A stretch of DNA of 64,000 nt from Chitinophaga eiseniae (GTDB lineage: Bacteria > Bacteroidota > Bacteroidia > Chitinophagales > Chitinophagaceae), in NCBI RefSeq assembly GCF_012641265.1, contig NZ_JABAHZ010000003.1, positions 310,001 to 374,000 of the forward strand. Reading direction: 5' to 3'. Shown piece by piece: positions 26,459 through 35,175 of this stretch (the first letter of the stretch is position 1; every line of letters starts with the position of its first letter). The position numbers and the translations under genes were made by a program. The notes below the pieces were generated by a model. It saw only the letters and a program-made list of their open reading frames with translations. It did not search any database and had not been told where the DNA came from.

Positions 26459-27358
26459 TTATCCTTTATTCCGACCGCTGAAAATATGTTTCTCTGCATG
26501 ATAGGACGATCTTACTAACGGTCCTGACTCTACGTAGTCGAGGCCCATGTTGTAGCCAATCTCTCTCAGTTCCGCAAATTCATCGGGATGTACGAAACGT
26601 ACTACCGGCAGGTGTTTAGGGGTAGGCTGCAGGTATTGCCCCAGCGTTACCACATCACAACCATTGTCGTACAGGTCTTGCATAGCCTGTACTACTTCTT
26701 CCTTGGTTTCTCCCAATCCCAGCATAATACCGCTCTTAGTACGCATACCACCTTCTTTCAAACGGCGGATTACTTCCAGGCTACGGTGATATTTTGCCTG
26801 TATTCTTACCTGTTTGGTTAAACGTTCTACTGTTTCCAGGTTATGAGACACGATTTCAGGTGCTGCATCGATGATACGCTGGAGATTTTCCCACTGACCA
26901 CGAAAATCCGGGATCAGGGTTTCCATGGTGGTTTGTGGGTTGAGAGTTCTTACCGCATTGATGGTGTTAGCCCAGATGATAGAACCTCCATCTTTCAGTT
27001 CGTCCCTGTCTACCGAGGTGATAACGGCATGTTTTACCTTCATCAGGTAAATAGCTTCTGCCACCCGTTGAGGCTCGTCAAAATCTGCCGGTTCGGGCCG
27101 GCCAGTGGCTACGGCACAGAAACCGCAGCTACGGGTACAGATATTTCCGAGGATCATGAAAGTAGCGGTACCGGCGCCCCAGCACTCGCCCATATTAGGG
27201 CAGTTGCCGCTTTCACAGATGGTATGTAGTTTATGGGTATCAACCAGGTTTCTTACCTGTTTGTAAGTTTCGCCTATCGGTAATTTAACGCGCAGCCAGT
27301 CAGGCTTCTTTACTCTTGTGGTAGCCGGTTCGGCGGCTATTACGGGTAGTTCTTGCAT
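26459..27358 (-). CDS. lipA: Lipoyl synthase
   Basis: A 299-residue radical-SAM enzyme that inserts two sulfur atoms into protein-bound octanoyl groups to make lipoyl cofactors of 2-oxoacid dehydrogenases and the glycine cleavage system. The auxiliary cluster motif C48-x4-C53-x5-C59 ([12 protein letters not shown]) and the radical-SAM motif C74-x3-C78-x2-C81 (CTRSCGFC) are both intact, as is the C-terminal [11 protein letters not shown] block whose serine ligates the auxiliary cluster. Length is normal. The octanoyltransferase gene lipB is not next to it. The next gene upstream encodes an outer-membrane-like protein in the same direction, 36 bases away. Confidence 0.97.
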   Translation of the reverse strand: MQELPVIAAEPATTRVKKPDWLRVKLPIGETYKQVRNLVDTHKLHTICESGNCPNMGECWGAGTATFMILGNICTRSCGFCAVATGRPEPADFDEPQRVAEAIYLMKVKHAVITSVDRDELKDGGSIIWANTINAVRTLNPQTTMETLIPDFRGQWENLQRIIDAAPEIVSHNLETVERLTKQVRIQAKYHRSLEVIRRLKEGGMRTKSGIMLGLGETKEEVVQAMQDLYDNGCDVVTLGQYLQPTPKHLPVVRFVHPDEFAELREIGYNMGLDYVESGPLVRSSYHAEKHIFSGRNKG

Positions 27359-27394
27359 CGCTTATTCCTTTCTTTAGAAAAGCAAAGTTAATAC

Positions 27395-28231
27395 TTATCT
27401 CTTATTCCAGCGTTTTCCGAATTGAATGCCCACATATGCATTAAAAAAGAACTGTTTATTGTAGTCAGTGCCATTCACCGGCACCATAATAGGTATCTTT
27501 TTGGTATACATTTCAGCGTTTACCCCAATTTCCAGGGCACTTACCACTTCATTAAAGTGGGCCCAGTCGAACCGGAGGCCCAATTTGGCATGAGCGCCCG
27601 GCACCACGCTCAGATTGCCCCACCCTTTGCCAAAACCAGCGGCCCCATTGATCTTATCTTTATTCAGGAAAAGATTGGCATTCTCGGGGCTATACTTTAA
27701 GTCGATATTATCCCCGGCAGGATCCTGTACATTCACATAGTAAGGTTTTAACAACCCCAGGGATAATCCACCATAGTAGATCGCATCCACTTCCACGCCA
27801 TTTTTATTGGCTTTGCCACCAATCAGGTAGCGTTGGCCTATACCCAGCTTCACCGGGTAAAAATTGTTTTGTTTACCAAATATATAAGGCCGCTGTGTAA
27901 AGGAATAGCCTCCACTTTGCTTGTATTCCTTGTTGTTTTTCTTTTCGGAAAACTCAAGCTGGAAATAAGTTACTTTTTTCCGGCTTTTACGATATCCTTT
28001 TTCCACGAAACCGGACCAACCATCTGTATTTAAACGGGCACCAGCTGAAAAATCGCGCTGAAACACATTTTCCCCTTCTTCCTGCTCGCGGAAAATGGCA
28101 ATCTTCTTCAGCTTACGCTGTTCCTTCTCTTTCTCCTTCTGGGCTTTGGAAGCAGGAGCAGGAGTCGTGGTTTGAGCAAATAAACCGCCGGATAGTGTCG
28201 CTAAAAACAGGATCAAGTATATTTTTTTCAC
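27395..28231 (-). CDS. Exported beta-strand-rich protein, probable outer-membrane protein
   Basis: A 278-residue protein of unknown function with a signal peptide (MKKIYLILFLATLSGGLFAQ) read from a GTG start at 28231. After a short charged linker (KAQKEKEKEQRKLKKI) it shows alternating-hydrophobicity strands such as VTYFQLEFSEKKN, YVNVQDP, GAHAKLGLRFDWAHF and SALEIGVNAEMY, and it ends with FFFNAYVGIQFGKRW, the aromatic-ended last strand typical of beta-barrels. It therefore probably sits in the outer membrane. It shares direction with lipA 36 bases downstream, and could be co-transcribed with it, but no shared role is evident. I do not recognise a named family. Confidence 0.7.
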   Translation of the reverse strand: MKKIYLILFLATLSGGLFAQTTTPAPASKAQKEKEKEQRKLKKIAIFREQEEGENVFQRDFSAGARLNTDGWSGFVEKGYRKSRKKVTYFQLEFSEKKNNKEYKQSGGYSFTQRPYIFGKQNNFYPVKLGIGQRYLIGGKANKNGVEVDAIYYGGLSLGLLKPYYVNVQDPAGDNIDLKYSPENANLFLNKDKINGAAGFGKGWGNLSVVPGAHAKLGLRFDWAHFNEVVSALEIGVNAEMYTKKIPIMVPVNGTDYNKQFFFNAYVGIQFGKRWNKR

Positions 28232-28266
28232 AGTGGGCTATTATTATATATAAATTAACGCTTTAT

Positions 28267-28295
28267 CAAAGGTATTGTTATGTATATATTACAAA
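28267..28295 (-). promoter_or_regulatory. Candidate Bacteroidota-type promoter
   Basis: Read on the minus strand, TTTG (28295-28292) is followed after 17 bases by TACCTTTG (28274-28267), matching the TTTG/TAnnTTTG pattern of the primary sigma factor with a slightly short spacer. It lies 36 bases upstream of the GTG start of the exported protein gene. Confidence 0.5.
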
Positions 28296-28400
28296 CGTAG
28301 CTAATTTTTTTTGAGTTTAACAGCGCCGTCGCCTACCATATTACACTTATACTAAAAATACATTTAATTTTACTGTCTGATCATAAAAACAGCAAGCACT

Positions 28401-28808
28401 ATGCAAACAGCAGCAATTATTTATAACGGCGAATTACGTACGACTTCTACCCACCTGCAATCCGGCACGGTGATCGAAACAGATGCTCCTGTGGACAATC
28501 GTGGAAAGGGAGAGCGCTTTTCCCCTACCGACCTGGTAGCCTCCTCTCTGGGCTCCTGCATGCTCAGCATCATGGGCATCAAGGCTATGGACAATGGATG
28601 GAATATTGAAGGTACCAGGGTAAGTGTACAAAAAATCATGGGGTCCGATCCCCGTCGCATTATCGGCGTTACGATCGTGATGGATTTACCTGCCGGTCAC
28701 AACCTGGGTGAAAAAGAAAGAACCATCCTCGAAAGAGCCGCGCTTACCTGCCCGGTGGCTAAAAGTCTGCACCCGGATTTAGTGCAGGATGTGACATTTA
28801 ACTGGTAA
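28401..28808 (+). CDS. OsmC family protein
   Basis: A 135-residue cytoplasmic protein of the OsmC/Ohr fold. The two reactive cysteines are C53 in LVASSLGSCMLSIMG and C117 in LTCPVAKSLHPDL, the positions used for thiol-dependent reduction of organic hydroperoxides. The sequence is nearer the general OsmC/YhfA-like group than Ohr, so the substrate is open. It is a single gene between divergent and convergent neighbours and ends at a perfect 16-bp hairpin. Confidence 0.92.
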   Translation: MQTAAIIYNGELRTTSTHLQSGTVIETDAPVDNRGKGERFSPTDLVASSLGSCMLSIMGIKAMDNGWNIEGTRVSVQKIMGSDPRRIIGVTIVMDLPAGHNLGEKERTILERAALTCPVAKSLHPDLVQDVTFNW

Positions 28809-28810
28809 AC

Positions 28811-28846
28811 ATAAAACAGGAGGCACGTGCGTGCCTCCTGTTTTAT
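28811..28846. terminator. Bidirectional terminator between OsmC and DUF2851 genes
   Basis: ATAAAACAGGAGGCAC (28811-28826) and its exact complement (28831-28846) enclose a GTGC loop. The AAAA/TTTT ends give a T-run on each strand, so it can stop transcripts of both convergent genes. Confidence 0.88.
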
Positions 28847-28849
28847 GCC

Positions 28850-30133
28850 TTACACTCCTTTGATGATCTTCGCTCCTATAGCGCAATACAGGCATTTCTT
28901 CTCATTACAATAGTATTGCTTTAACTGCAGCAAGGCCTGCGACTCCAGGGCATTCTCCTGCTTTACCCCCAGCAATGCCCACTGATGGGTGATATTATTT
29001 TTCTCCGGCGGCAGCTGCTGTAGCAGATGAAGCGCTTTTTCCTGGTAGTATTTCTGCTGTTTTTGTTGTCCGTAAAAAAACAGGAGCGGCAATACCGTGT
29101 TGATAAGAATGGTATGCACCGCCTGCCGGCCGGGGCATTGGGCTTGCGTTACCGGCTGTCCGAAGCGGTAATGCGTGCGCCAGTACGCAGACGGCTGTAC
29201 GAAAAAAAGCTGCTCCAGCGCTGTCATATCTTTCGCTTCCAGTACCTGGGAAAAAATGTGGGTAGTCTTTCCCAGCAAGGCAGCCAATGTAGCGAGTCTC
29301 ACTGTAGGAAAGGCGGCAGGGCGCATGCGCAGCCAATTCCACTGATGCGCTGCCATGGGCTGGAGCCGGTACTTATGCCGCAGGTGCGTAAAAATATCCT
29401 GTAGCTGCAATGCGTAAGCATCGGTGTGGGCCGCCTCCAGCATACCCGCCTGGCCGAAAAGAAAGGCTTCCAGCTGTATCAGCTGGTGCCGGTGCCGCAT
29501 CAGCGTCCTGTAAGGAAGGGATTGGGCCACCTGCAGAAATGGCGCTGCATTTACCGGGATACCATAGCTCTGGGCAATAGCCCAGTAACACACTTCCTCC
29601 CAGTTGCCATGTGTGGCCAGTAACCAGGATTGCAAACTACTGATCTTTCGCTCCCAGCGTTCCGCTAACAGCCGTTCTTTCCAGCTGATCCAGGTAAGCG
29701 ATGGCACCTGTGCGGCCTGGGCGGCACAGGGCACAAAAGGCGCCAGGCTCCGCAACGCTTCATAGCGTTGCAGCAACAGCTTGGAAATACGCTCCTGTAG
29801 CTCCAGGCAAGGCACGCCCGGGATGCCCTTACCAGGCATATCATGTATAAATACCACATGAAGTATGATCCGCCCATATTGCGGATTGTGCTGGTGCCCA
29901 TGCCGGAACCAGTCCGACGTGCGCAGGTGCAGCTCTACCTGCCCTATCCACAGAGCGGTTCCGATCCTGATACGGGCAGCAGAAAAATCAGGTCCTCCAT
30001 GATGATTGAGTACACCGGGATGTAATATTTCCACCGGCTCACCGGTAATAGTTGTCAAATGATCCTGGCGGAATAGCCGGAAGGCCCAGATATGCTGGAA
30101 TAGCTCTTCTGAGAGCGGGGGATTAACAAACAT
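28850..30133 (-). CDS. DUF2851 family protein
   Basis: A 427-residue protein of the uncharacterised DUF2851 family, common in Bacteroidota. The diagnostic N-terminal part reads ILHPGVLNHHGGPDFSAARI, then GQVELHLRTSDWFRHGHQ and ILHVVFIHD. This conserved region, with its D/E/H residues, resembles a nuclease-like or restriction-fold core (GPDF-x-n-E-hydrophobic), but no activity has been assigned that I know of. The C-terminal half is helical with a cysteine-rich end (YYCNEKKCLYCAIGAKI). I chose the ATG at 30133; a TTG two codons upstream is the only alternative. No membrane segment. Confidence 0.85.
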   Translation of the reverse strand: MFVNPPLSEELFQHIWAFRLFRQDHLTTITGEPVEILHPGVLNHHGGPDFSAARIRIGTALWIGQVELHLRTSDWFRHGHQHNPQYGRIILHVVFIHDMPGKGIPGVPCLELQERISKLLLQRYEALRSLAPFVPCAAQAAQVPSLTWISWKERLLAERWERKISSLQSWLLATHGNWEEVCYWAIAQSYGIPVNAAPFLQVAQSLPYRTLMRHRHQLIQLEAFLFGQAGMLEAAHTDAYALQLQDIFTHLRHKYRLQPMAAHQWNWLRMRPAAFPTVRLATLAALLGKTTHIFSQVLEAKDMTALEQLFFVQPSAYWRTHYRFGQPVTQAQCPGRQAVHTILINTVLPLLFFYGQQKQQKYYQEKALHLLQQLPPEKNNITHQWALLGVKQENALESQALLQLKQYYCNEKKCLYCAIGAKIIKGV

Positions 30134-30168
30134 AAACAAACAGGATTGGGGTATAAAATAATATCATT

Positions 30169-30200
30169 CAAAGGTAATAAATCATCATTTAATAAATAAA
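30169..30200 (-). promoter_or_regulatory. Candidate promoter of the DUF2851 gene
   Basis: On the minus strand a TTTA element (30200-30197) and TACCTTTG (30176-30169) are 20 bases apart, close to TTTG-N19-TAnnTTTG. The -7 element is 36 bases upstream of the ATG. Confidence 0.5.
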
Positions 30201-30212
30201 TTGTAACAGCAA

Positions 30213-30245
30213 TTTGGAATTTTGATAAAAGTGATATTACCTTTG
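30213..30245 (+). promoter_or_regulatory. Promoter of the SAM-riboswitch transcript
   Basis: TTTG at 30213-30216 and TACCTTTG at 30238-30245 are 21 bases apart, matching the Bacteroidota sigma-factor consensus. Transcription would begin near 30252, just before the riboswitch P1 stem. Confidence 0.7.
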
Positions 30246-30263
30246 CGCCAGTTCTTACACATC

Positions 30264-30379
30264 ACTTATCCAGAAAGGCGGAGGGACTTGGCCCTGCGAT
30301 GCCTTAGCAACCTTTCCTGATTACGATCAGGAAAAAGGTGCTAATTCCTGCCCACGGTGTAACCGGGGGAAAGATAAGT
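30264..30379 (+). ncRNA. SAM-I riboswitch (S-box)
   Basis: A cis-acting RNA that binds S-adenosylmethionine. The conserved core is easy to read: AGAAAGGCGGAGGGACTTG, GCCCTGCGATGCCTTAGCAAC, the P3 hairpin with the GATCAGGAAA side, AAAAAGGTGCTAATTCCTG, and the closing GGGGGAAAGATAAG. P1 is ACTTATC (30264-30270) paired with GATAAGT (30373-30379). A perfect 12-bp terminator hairpin follows at 30421-30454, so ligand binding should stop transcription ahead of the methionine-branch genes. Confidence 0.96.
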
Positions 30380-30420
30380 TGGCAGAGATTATACTTCACA
30401 GCTATATATAACTTTCTAAG

Positions 30421-30454
30421 AAAGCTCTTCCAACACCATGGAAGAGCTTTTTTT
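30421..30454 (+). terminator. Attenuator terminator of the SAM-I riboswitch
   Basis: AAAGCTCTTCCA (30421-30432) pairs with TGGAAGAGCTTT (30439-30450), followed by a run of seven T (30448-30454). It lies between the aptamer and the first gene and is the expected expression platform. Confidence 0.9.
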
Positions 30455-30565
30455 ATGCCCACTTCCCACCCCATTCATGGATTTGTCGTTGTTTAAGTTG
30501 ATCTTTAATGATAAAGTTGCAGCAGATTTTTGTGCACATTGAACATCATTAAAATATTTTAACAA

Positions 30566-31744
30566 ATGAAAACAGCAACACAACTGATTCATAGCATTCC
30601 GGTAGACGAACTGACAGGCGCCATTTCTGTGCCTATCTATCAAACATCCACCTTTGTGCAGGAATCACCGGGCATCAATAAAGGCTTTGAGTTTTCGAGG
30701 GCTAACAACCCTACGAGAAAAGTGCTGGAAGACCTGATCTGCAACCTGGAAGAGGGGTTTGCAGGGTTTGCGTTTGCCAGCGGCATGTCGGCCATTGATG
30801 CGGTACTGAAGCTGTTAAAAACCGGCGATGAAATCATGGCGGTGGAAGATACCTACGGTGGCATCTTCCAGATCTTTAACCACATGTTTGAACGCTTCGG
30901 TATCAAAGTTAATTTCGTAGATACCAGCAATCTCGATAAAGTACTGGCAGCTATCACTCCCAATACAAAAATCATCTGGCTGGAATCCCCTACCAATCCA
31001 ACACTGCGCATTTCTGATATAAAATCTATCAGCAAAATTGCCAAACAACATAATATACTGCTGGTAGTAGACAACACTTTCAGCACGCCCCTGTTACAAC
31101 AACCGCTAACGCTGGGCGCCGATATTGTGATACACAGCGCCTCCAAATACCTGGCAGGCCACTGCGATGTAATAGCCGGACTGGTAGTAGCCAATTCTAA
31201 GGTACTGGCCGACCAGATCCGTTATAATCAAAATATCTCGGGGAGTATATTAAGCCCGTTTGAAGCCTGGCTTACGATACGCGGTATTGAAACCTTATAC
31301 CTCCGGTTCGAAAAACAATGCAGCAACGCTTCGGCTATCGCCAACTGGCTTGTTGCCCACCCTGCGGTGGATAAAGTATTTTATCCCGGACTGGCTACAC
31401 ATAAAAATCATCATATTGCCCGTAAACAACAAAAGAGCTATGGCGCACTGGTGAGCTTTTCCCTGAAAAGCGACAACATAAAAAACGCGATCCGCATCGT
31501 AAATGCCACTAAACTATTTAAGCTGGCAGAAAGCTTCGGCGGCGTAAAAAGTATGCTGGCCCACCCGGCCACCATGACACATCGCAACATCCCGGAAGAA
31601 TTCCGGAAAAAAACAGGTCTACAGGACTCCTGTATCCGTTTATCAGTAGGTATTGAAGATGCCGATGACCTGATCAACGACCTGAAACAGGCACTGGATA
31701 AACTAAATCATCCAGCCGGCAAGCAAATCACTGTTTTACAATAA
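30566..31744 (+). CDS. metB: Cys/Met-metabolism PLP enzyme (cystathionine gamma-synthase type)
   Basis: A 392-residue PLP-dependent enzyme of the trans-sulfuration family that would join an O-acylhomoserine with cysteine to give cystathionine. The PLP lysine is K194 in IHSASKYLAGHCDVIAGLV; FASGMSAIDAVL binds the cofactor phosphate, and the C-terminal SFGGVKSMLAHPATMTH is the family signature. Its place directly under a SAM-I riboswitch and before homoserine dehydrogenase supports a biosynthetic role toward methionine rather than cystathionine breakdown. Cystathionine lyase (MetC) and synthase share these motifs, so the exact reaction rests on context. Confidence 0.88.
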   Translation: MKTATQLIHSIPVDELTGAISVPIYQTSTFVQESPGINKGFEFSRANNPTRKVLEDLICNLEEGFAGFAFASGMSAIDAVLKLLKTGDEIMAVEDTYGGIFQIFNHMFERFGIKVNFVDTSNLDKVLAAITPNTKIIWLESPTNPTLRISDIKSISKIAKQHNILLVVDNTFSTPLLQQPLTLGADIVIHSASKYLAGHCDVIAGLVVANSKVLADQIRYNQNISGSILSPFEAWLTIRGIETLYLRFEKQCSNASAIANWLVAHPAVDKVFYPGLATHKNHHIARKQQKSYGALVSFSLKSDNIKNAIRIVNATKLFKLAESFGGVKSMLAHPATMTHRNIPEEFRKKTGLQDSCIRLSVGIEDADDLINDLKQALDKLNHPAGKQITVLQ

Positions 31745-31840
31745 GCCGTTGACAGTTAGTAACAACTTTGACACCATCGGAACCTGATCAATCCTGGTAG
31801 TATCAAGGCTCACTGCCAAAGGCGAAAGCTCAAAAAAAGT

Positions 31841-33022
31841 ATGGAAAATAAGATCATCAATTTAGGTATTTTCGGATTCGGCGTCGTAGGACAAGGCCTC
31901 TATGAAGTATTGAACAGAACCAAGGGTATCAATGCACGTATCAAAAAGATCTGTATTAAAGACCCTAACAAGTCAAGACCCATCGACAACAGCTATTTCA
32001 CTACGGATAAAAACGAAATCCTGGAAGATCCGACCATTGACGTTGTAGTAGAACTGATCAATGATACAGAAGCAGCCTTTGAAATCGTAAGCACCGCCCT
32101 CCGTAACGGTAAAGCCGTGGTAAGCGCCAGCAAACGCATGATCGCAGAAAACCTGCCTGCCCTGTACCAGTTACAGGCCGAAAACAAAGTGCCCTTCCTG
32201 TACGAAGCTTCCAGCTGCGCCAGTATTCCCATTGTCCGCAACCTGGAAGAATACTACGACAATGATCTGCTCAATGCGGTAGAAGGTATCTGTAACGGCT
32301 CTACGAACTATATTCTCACGAAAATATTCGAAGAAAACCTCAGCTTCGAAACTGCCCTGCAACAGGCGCAGGACCTGGGTTTCGCCGAAACGGATCCAAC
32401 CCTCGACATTGAAGGATATGATCCTAAATTTAAGATCGTTATCCTGCTCCTGCACGCATTCGGTACTTTCGTAAAACCGGAAGAAGTGTTCAATTTTGGT
32501 ATTCACCACCTGAACGATTTTGATATACAGTTTGCCAAACAACGTAACTGTACCATCAAGCTGATTGCACAGTGCCGCCGCCAGAATGGCCATGTATCTG
32601 CCTATGTGCTGCCGCACCTGATCAAAGAACATAACCTGCTCTTTGATGTGTACAACGAATACAATGGTATCCTGCTGGAAAGCGCCTTCACCGATAAACA
32701 GTTCTTTGTAGGTAAAGGAGCTGGCGGTACCGCTACCGGTAGTGCCGTACTGTCGGATATTTCTGCCCTGCTGTACAACTATCGCTACGAGTATAAAAAG
32801 ATTAAGCAAAATAATCAGCCCAGCTTTACCAACGACGTAAAACTGAAAATATACCTGCGCTATAAGACACCTAACCAGGTGGACCTGGCAGAGTTTTTCA
32901 GCATCTCTGAAAAGTATGAATCATCAGAATGGCGTTATGTAGTAGGTACCATTAACCTGCAGAAACTGAAAGAAGCCGGCTGGCTGAAAAATAAAGACGT
33001 GAATGTCCTCGTATTGGAGTAA
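31841..33022 (+). CDS. hom: Homoserine dehydrogenase
   Basis: A 393-residue NAD(P)-dependent enzyme reducing aspartate semialdehyde to homoserine, the branch metabolite for threonine and methionine. The Rossmann motif is GIFGFGVVGQGLYEVL (about 8-23). The catalytic block reads NGSTNYILTKIFEENLSFETAL and FAETDPTLDIEGYDPKFK. The protein lacks the typical full C-terminal ACT domain of the ~430-residue enzymes, though residues about 330-393 (LKIYLRYKTPNQVDLAEFF and on) may be a divergent remnant. It is not fused to aspartokinase. Being in the SAM-riboswitch transcript, 96 bases after the metB-like gene, it should be repressed when SAM is high. Confidence 0.93.
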   Translation: MENKIINLGIFGFGVVGQGLYEVLNRTKGINARIKKICIKDPNKSRPIDNSYFTTDKNEILEDPTIDVVVELINDTEAAFEIVSTALRNGKAVVSASKRMIAENLPALYQLQAENKVPFLYEASSCASIPIVRNLEEYYDNDLLNAVEGICNGSTNYILTKIFEENLSFETALQQAQDLGFAETDPTLDIEGYDPKFKIVILLLHAFGTFVKPEEVFNFGIHHLNDFDIQFAKQRNCTIKLIAQCRRQNGHVSAYVLPHLIKEHNLLFDVYNEYNGILLESAFTDKQFFVGKGAGGTATGSAVLSDISALLYNYRYEYKKIKQNNQPSFTNDVKLKIYLRYKTPNQVDLAEFFSISEKYESSEWRYVVGTINLQKLKEAGWLKNKDVNVLVLE

Positions 33023-33053
33023 ATATATTAAGTAAGCAAAAACCAATCATGAA

Positions 33054-33077
33054 AACGGCGCAGTTCCCTGCGCCGTT
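33054..33077. terminator. Hairpin between convergent hom and maf genes
   Basis: AACGGCGCAG (33054-33063) and CTGCGCCGTT (33068-33077) form a perfect 10-bp stem with a TTCC loop. On the minus strand TTTTCATG follows; a T-run is poor on the plus strand. Likely shared terminator. Confidence 0.6.
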
Positions 33078-33081
33078 CGAA

Positions 33082-33651
33082 TTATATCTGGTTCAATGCC
33101 GCTACTACCTTGCTTACCGGTAGTCCCATTACATTGTAGAAACAGCCGTTGATACGATCAATCCCTACTGCGCCAATCCATTCCTGTATGGCATAAGCGC
33201 CGGCCTTATCATAAGGCTTAAACTGATCCACATACCAGGTGATCTGCTCGGTGGTTAACCGGTTAAAGTGCACAGCTGTTGTATGGGAAAACGCTGTTTC
33301 ATCGGCGCCTTTCCGGATCACCACACCGGTAATTACACGATGTTCCCGCCCACTTAAACGGGAAAGAATAGCAATGGCATCTTCCCGGTCCTTCGGTTTC
33401 CCGATAATGGTATCATCCAACACCACTACAGTATCTGCGGCAATAATTATATCAGTATCAGTACATAATGCTTTTACGGCGATTGCCTTCTGACGGGCAA
33501 TATGCACCGGGATATCAACAATGGCTAATCCCGGTGGAAAAGTTTCCGCTGTTTCCACCACCTTCACTTCGAAAGGGATGCCTGCCTGTTCCAGCAGCTG
33601 CTTTCTGCGCGGTGACTGGGAAGCCAGGATAACCCGTGTTCCTTTATACAT
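33082..33651 (-). CDS. maf: Maf family nucleoside triphosphate pyrophosphatase
   Basis: A 189-residue cytoplasmic house-cleaning enzyme that hydrolyses dTTP/UTP or modified nucleotides to monophosphates. The N-terminal ILASQSPRRKQLLEQAGI carries the S-x-x-R-R substrate loop; IIAADTVVVLDDTIIGKPKDR holds the catalytic Asp and Lys, and ILSRLSGREHRVITGVV is the third family block. I start it at the ATG 33651; a GTG one codon upstream overlaps the stop of the preceding prenyltransferase gene. It is the last gene of the minus-strand run of four genes. Confidence 0.93.
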   Translation of the reverse strand: MYKGTRVILASQSPRRKQLLEQAGIPFEVKVVETAETFPPGLAIVDIPVHIARQKAIAVKALCTDTDIIIAADTVVVLDDTIIGKPKDREDAIAILSRLSGREHRVITGVVIRKGADETAFSHTTAVHFNRLTTEQITWYVDQFKPYDKAGAYAIQEWIGAVGIDRINGCFYNVMGLPVSKVVAALNQI

Positions 33652-33653
33652 CA

Positions 33654-34595
33654 CTATAAATACAGTTTAAAAAATATCATCGATAAAATGCCTGTCAGCA
33701 TAATAACTTTTACCAACGTGCTTACTTTATGGTAATGCGCCGGCAGTGTAGCTTTTTTCAGCTGCAGGTAAACGTATAGGCATGGCAGTTGTACAAACAA
33801 TACCAGGTAAGCGATGGCAATATACCATTCCAATATCCACACACGGATTTCCACCGCGGCAATAATCACTACCAATGCCAGCAACAGTATATTACACCCG
33901 CGTTTGGCAGCGAGTACTCCCCAGGCAATCGGAAGGGTGCGGCAACCATCTTTGCTGTCGCCCATCATATCTTCCAGGTCTTTTACTATTTCCCGGACCA
34001 TCGAAATCAGGAAAGCAAACAACGCGTATACGCCAATTACCTGGATCAGTTTGCGGCCGGTAGCCGACATGATGGCTTCAAAGCTATGGTAGATCTGCTT
34101 TTCGTAGAATCCTACCACTACCACGGCTAATGCGGTTAACAAGGAAATGACCACGTTACCGATCAGTACCTGTCTTTTAAACGAGGTAGAATAAAACCAC
34201 AGCAAGAGGGAACATATTACCTGGGTAAAGCCCAGGTAAAACTGGCCGATACGCCAGGCAACCAGGAAGCCCAACGATACGCCGGCCATATTCAGCATAG
34301 TATGCCAGGCCATGGCCCAGCGCCGGCTGATAATTTTATCCAGTATCATCTTATCTGGCTTATTCACAATGTCGATGTTGATATCGAAATAATCATTGAT
34401 GATATAGCCGGCAGCGGCCACCAGTATAGTCGATAAACTCAATAATACAAACTGGGGAACAGGCAGGGAGGGCTCTTCCCCGGAGCTGCGTAATACCGGT
34501 TCTACTACACAATATTGCAGTAGAAACTGGGTAAGGCCAATATATACCAGGTTTGGGTACCTGATCAGTTTAAAAAATGCAGCCCAGAGCTTCAT
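33654..34595 (-). CDS. UbiA family prenyltransferase
   Basis: A 313-residue inner-membrane protein with about eight to nine helices. The first Asp-rich motif reads NDYFDINIDIVNKPDK (about 65-80) and the second DLEDMMGDSKDG (about 207-218); both bind Mg-prenyl diphosphate. UbiA members attach a prenyl chain to quinone precursors, haem or glycerol phosphate. The NDYFDIN-x-D-x-VNKPD form is common in geranylgeranylglycerol-phosphate synthase-like and chlorophyll/haem-like members of Bacteroidota, so the acceptor is not fixed. It sits between the phosphatase gene and maf with close spacing, probably in one operon. Confidence 0.88.
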   Translation of the reverse strand: MKLWAAFFKLIRYPNLVYIGLTQFLLQYCVVEPVLRSSGEEPSLPVPQFVLLSLSTILVAAAGYIINDYFDINIDIVNKPDKMILDKIISRRWAMAWHTMLNMAGVSLGFLVAWRIGQFYLGFTQVICSLLLWFYSTSFKRQVLIGNVVISLLTALAVVVVGFYEKQIYHSFEAIMSATGRKLIQVIGVYALFAFLISMVREIVKDLEDMMGDSKDGCRTLPIAWGVLAAKRGCNILLLALVVIIAAVEIRVWILEWYIAIAYLVLFVQLPCLYVYLQLKKATLPAHYHKVSTLVKVIMLTGILSMIFFKLYL

Positions 34596-34609
34596 AGTTT
34601 TCTCTTTTA

Positions 34610-35131
34610 TTATTTCGATGCAATTCCTTCATCCATTAACCAATGTCCGTTCAGTTTGAGCACTTTTTCCATTACTTCTCTTACGCATCCATGGCCTCCG
34701 GGCAGAGGGGATATGTATTTTGAAATGCTTTTTATTTCTGATGCTGCATCTGCGGGGCAGGTAGGTAATCCTACCAGCTGCATAGGCAGGTAATCCGGGA
34801 TATCATCTCCCATATATAAAATCTCCTCCCAACGCAGGTCATGTTCAAACACATAATCCTGCAACTTCTCCTTTTTATCATGTACGCCGGTATAGATATC
34901 GTTTATACCTAATCCCTGTAATCTGCTTACCACGCTCTCCGATTTTCCCCCGGAGATGATGACCACCTTGTATCCTTTTTTCACCGCCAGCTGCATGGCA
35001 TAGCCGTCCTTGATATTCATTTTGCGGGACATCTCCCCTCCTGGCAGCAATTGCAGGGTACCATCTGTTAATACACCGTCCACGTCCAGCACAAAAGTGC
35101 TGATAGATTTAAATAAAGCCAATACGTTCAT
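34610..35131 (-). CDS. kdsC: KdsC-type HAD phosphatase
   Basis: A 173-residue HAD phosphatase of the small cap-less KdsC group, which dephosphorylates 3-deoxy-manno-octulosonate 8-phosphate in lipopolysaccharide core synthesis. The four HAD motifs are visible: FVLDVDGVLTDG (nucleophile and acid Asp), VIISGG, the lysine in KKEKL, and YMGDDIPDYL. The ATG at 35131 (MNVLALFKSI) fits the family start; a TTG 18 bases upstream would add GPM-containing residues. kdsA and kdsB are not in the window, so a KDO role is from family resemblance. Four-gene minus-strand cluster with DUF2520, UbiA and maf genes. Confidence 0.87.
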   Translation of the reverse strand: MNVLALFKSISTFVLDVDGVLTDGTLQLLPGGEMSRKMNIKDGYAMQLAVKKGYKVVIISGGKSESVVSRLQGLGINDIYTGVHDKKEKLQDYVFEHDLRWEEILYMGDDIPDYLPMQLVGLPTCPADAASEIKSISKYISPLPGGHGCVREVMEKVLKLNGHWLMDEGIASK

Positions 35132-35175
35132 GGGGCCAAAAATAGCCAATTACGGATTAACAGCTCAGTAATTCT

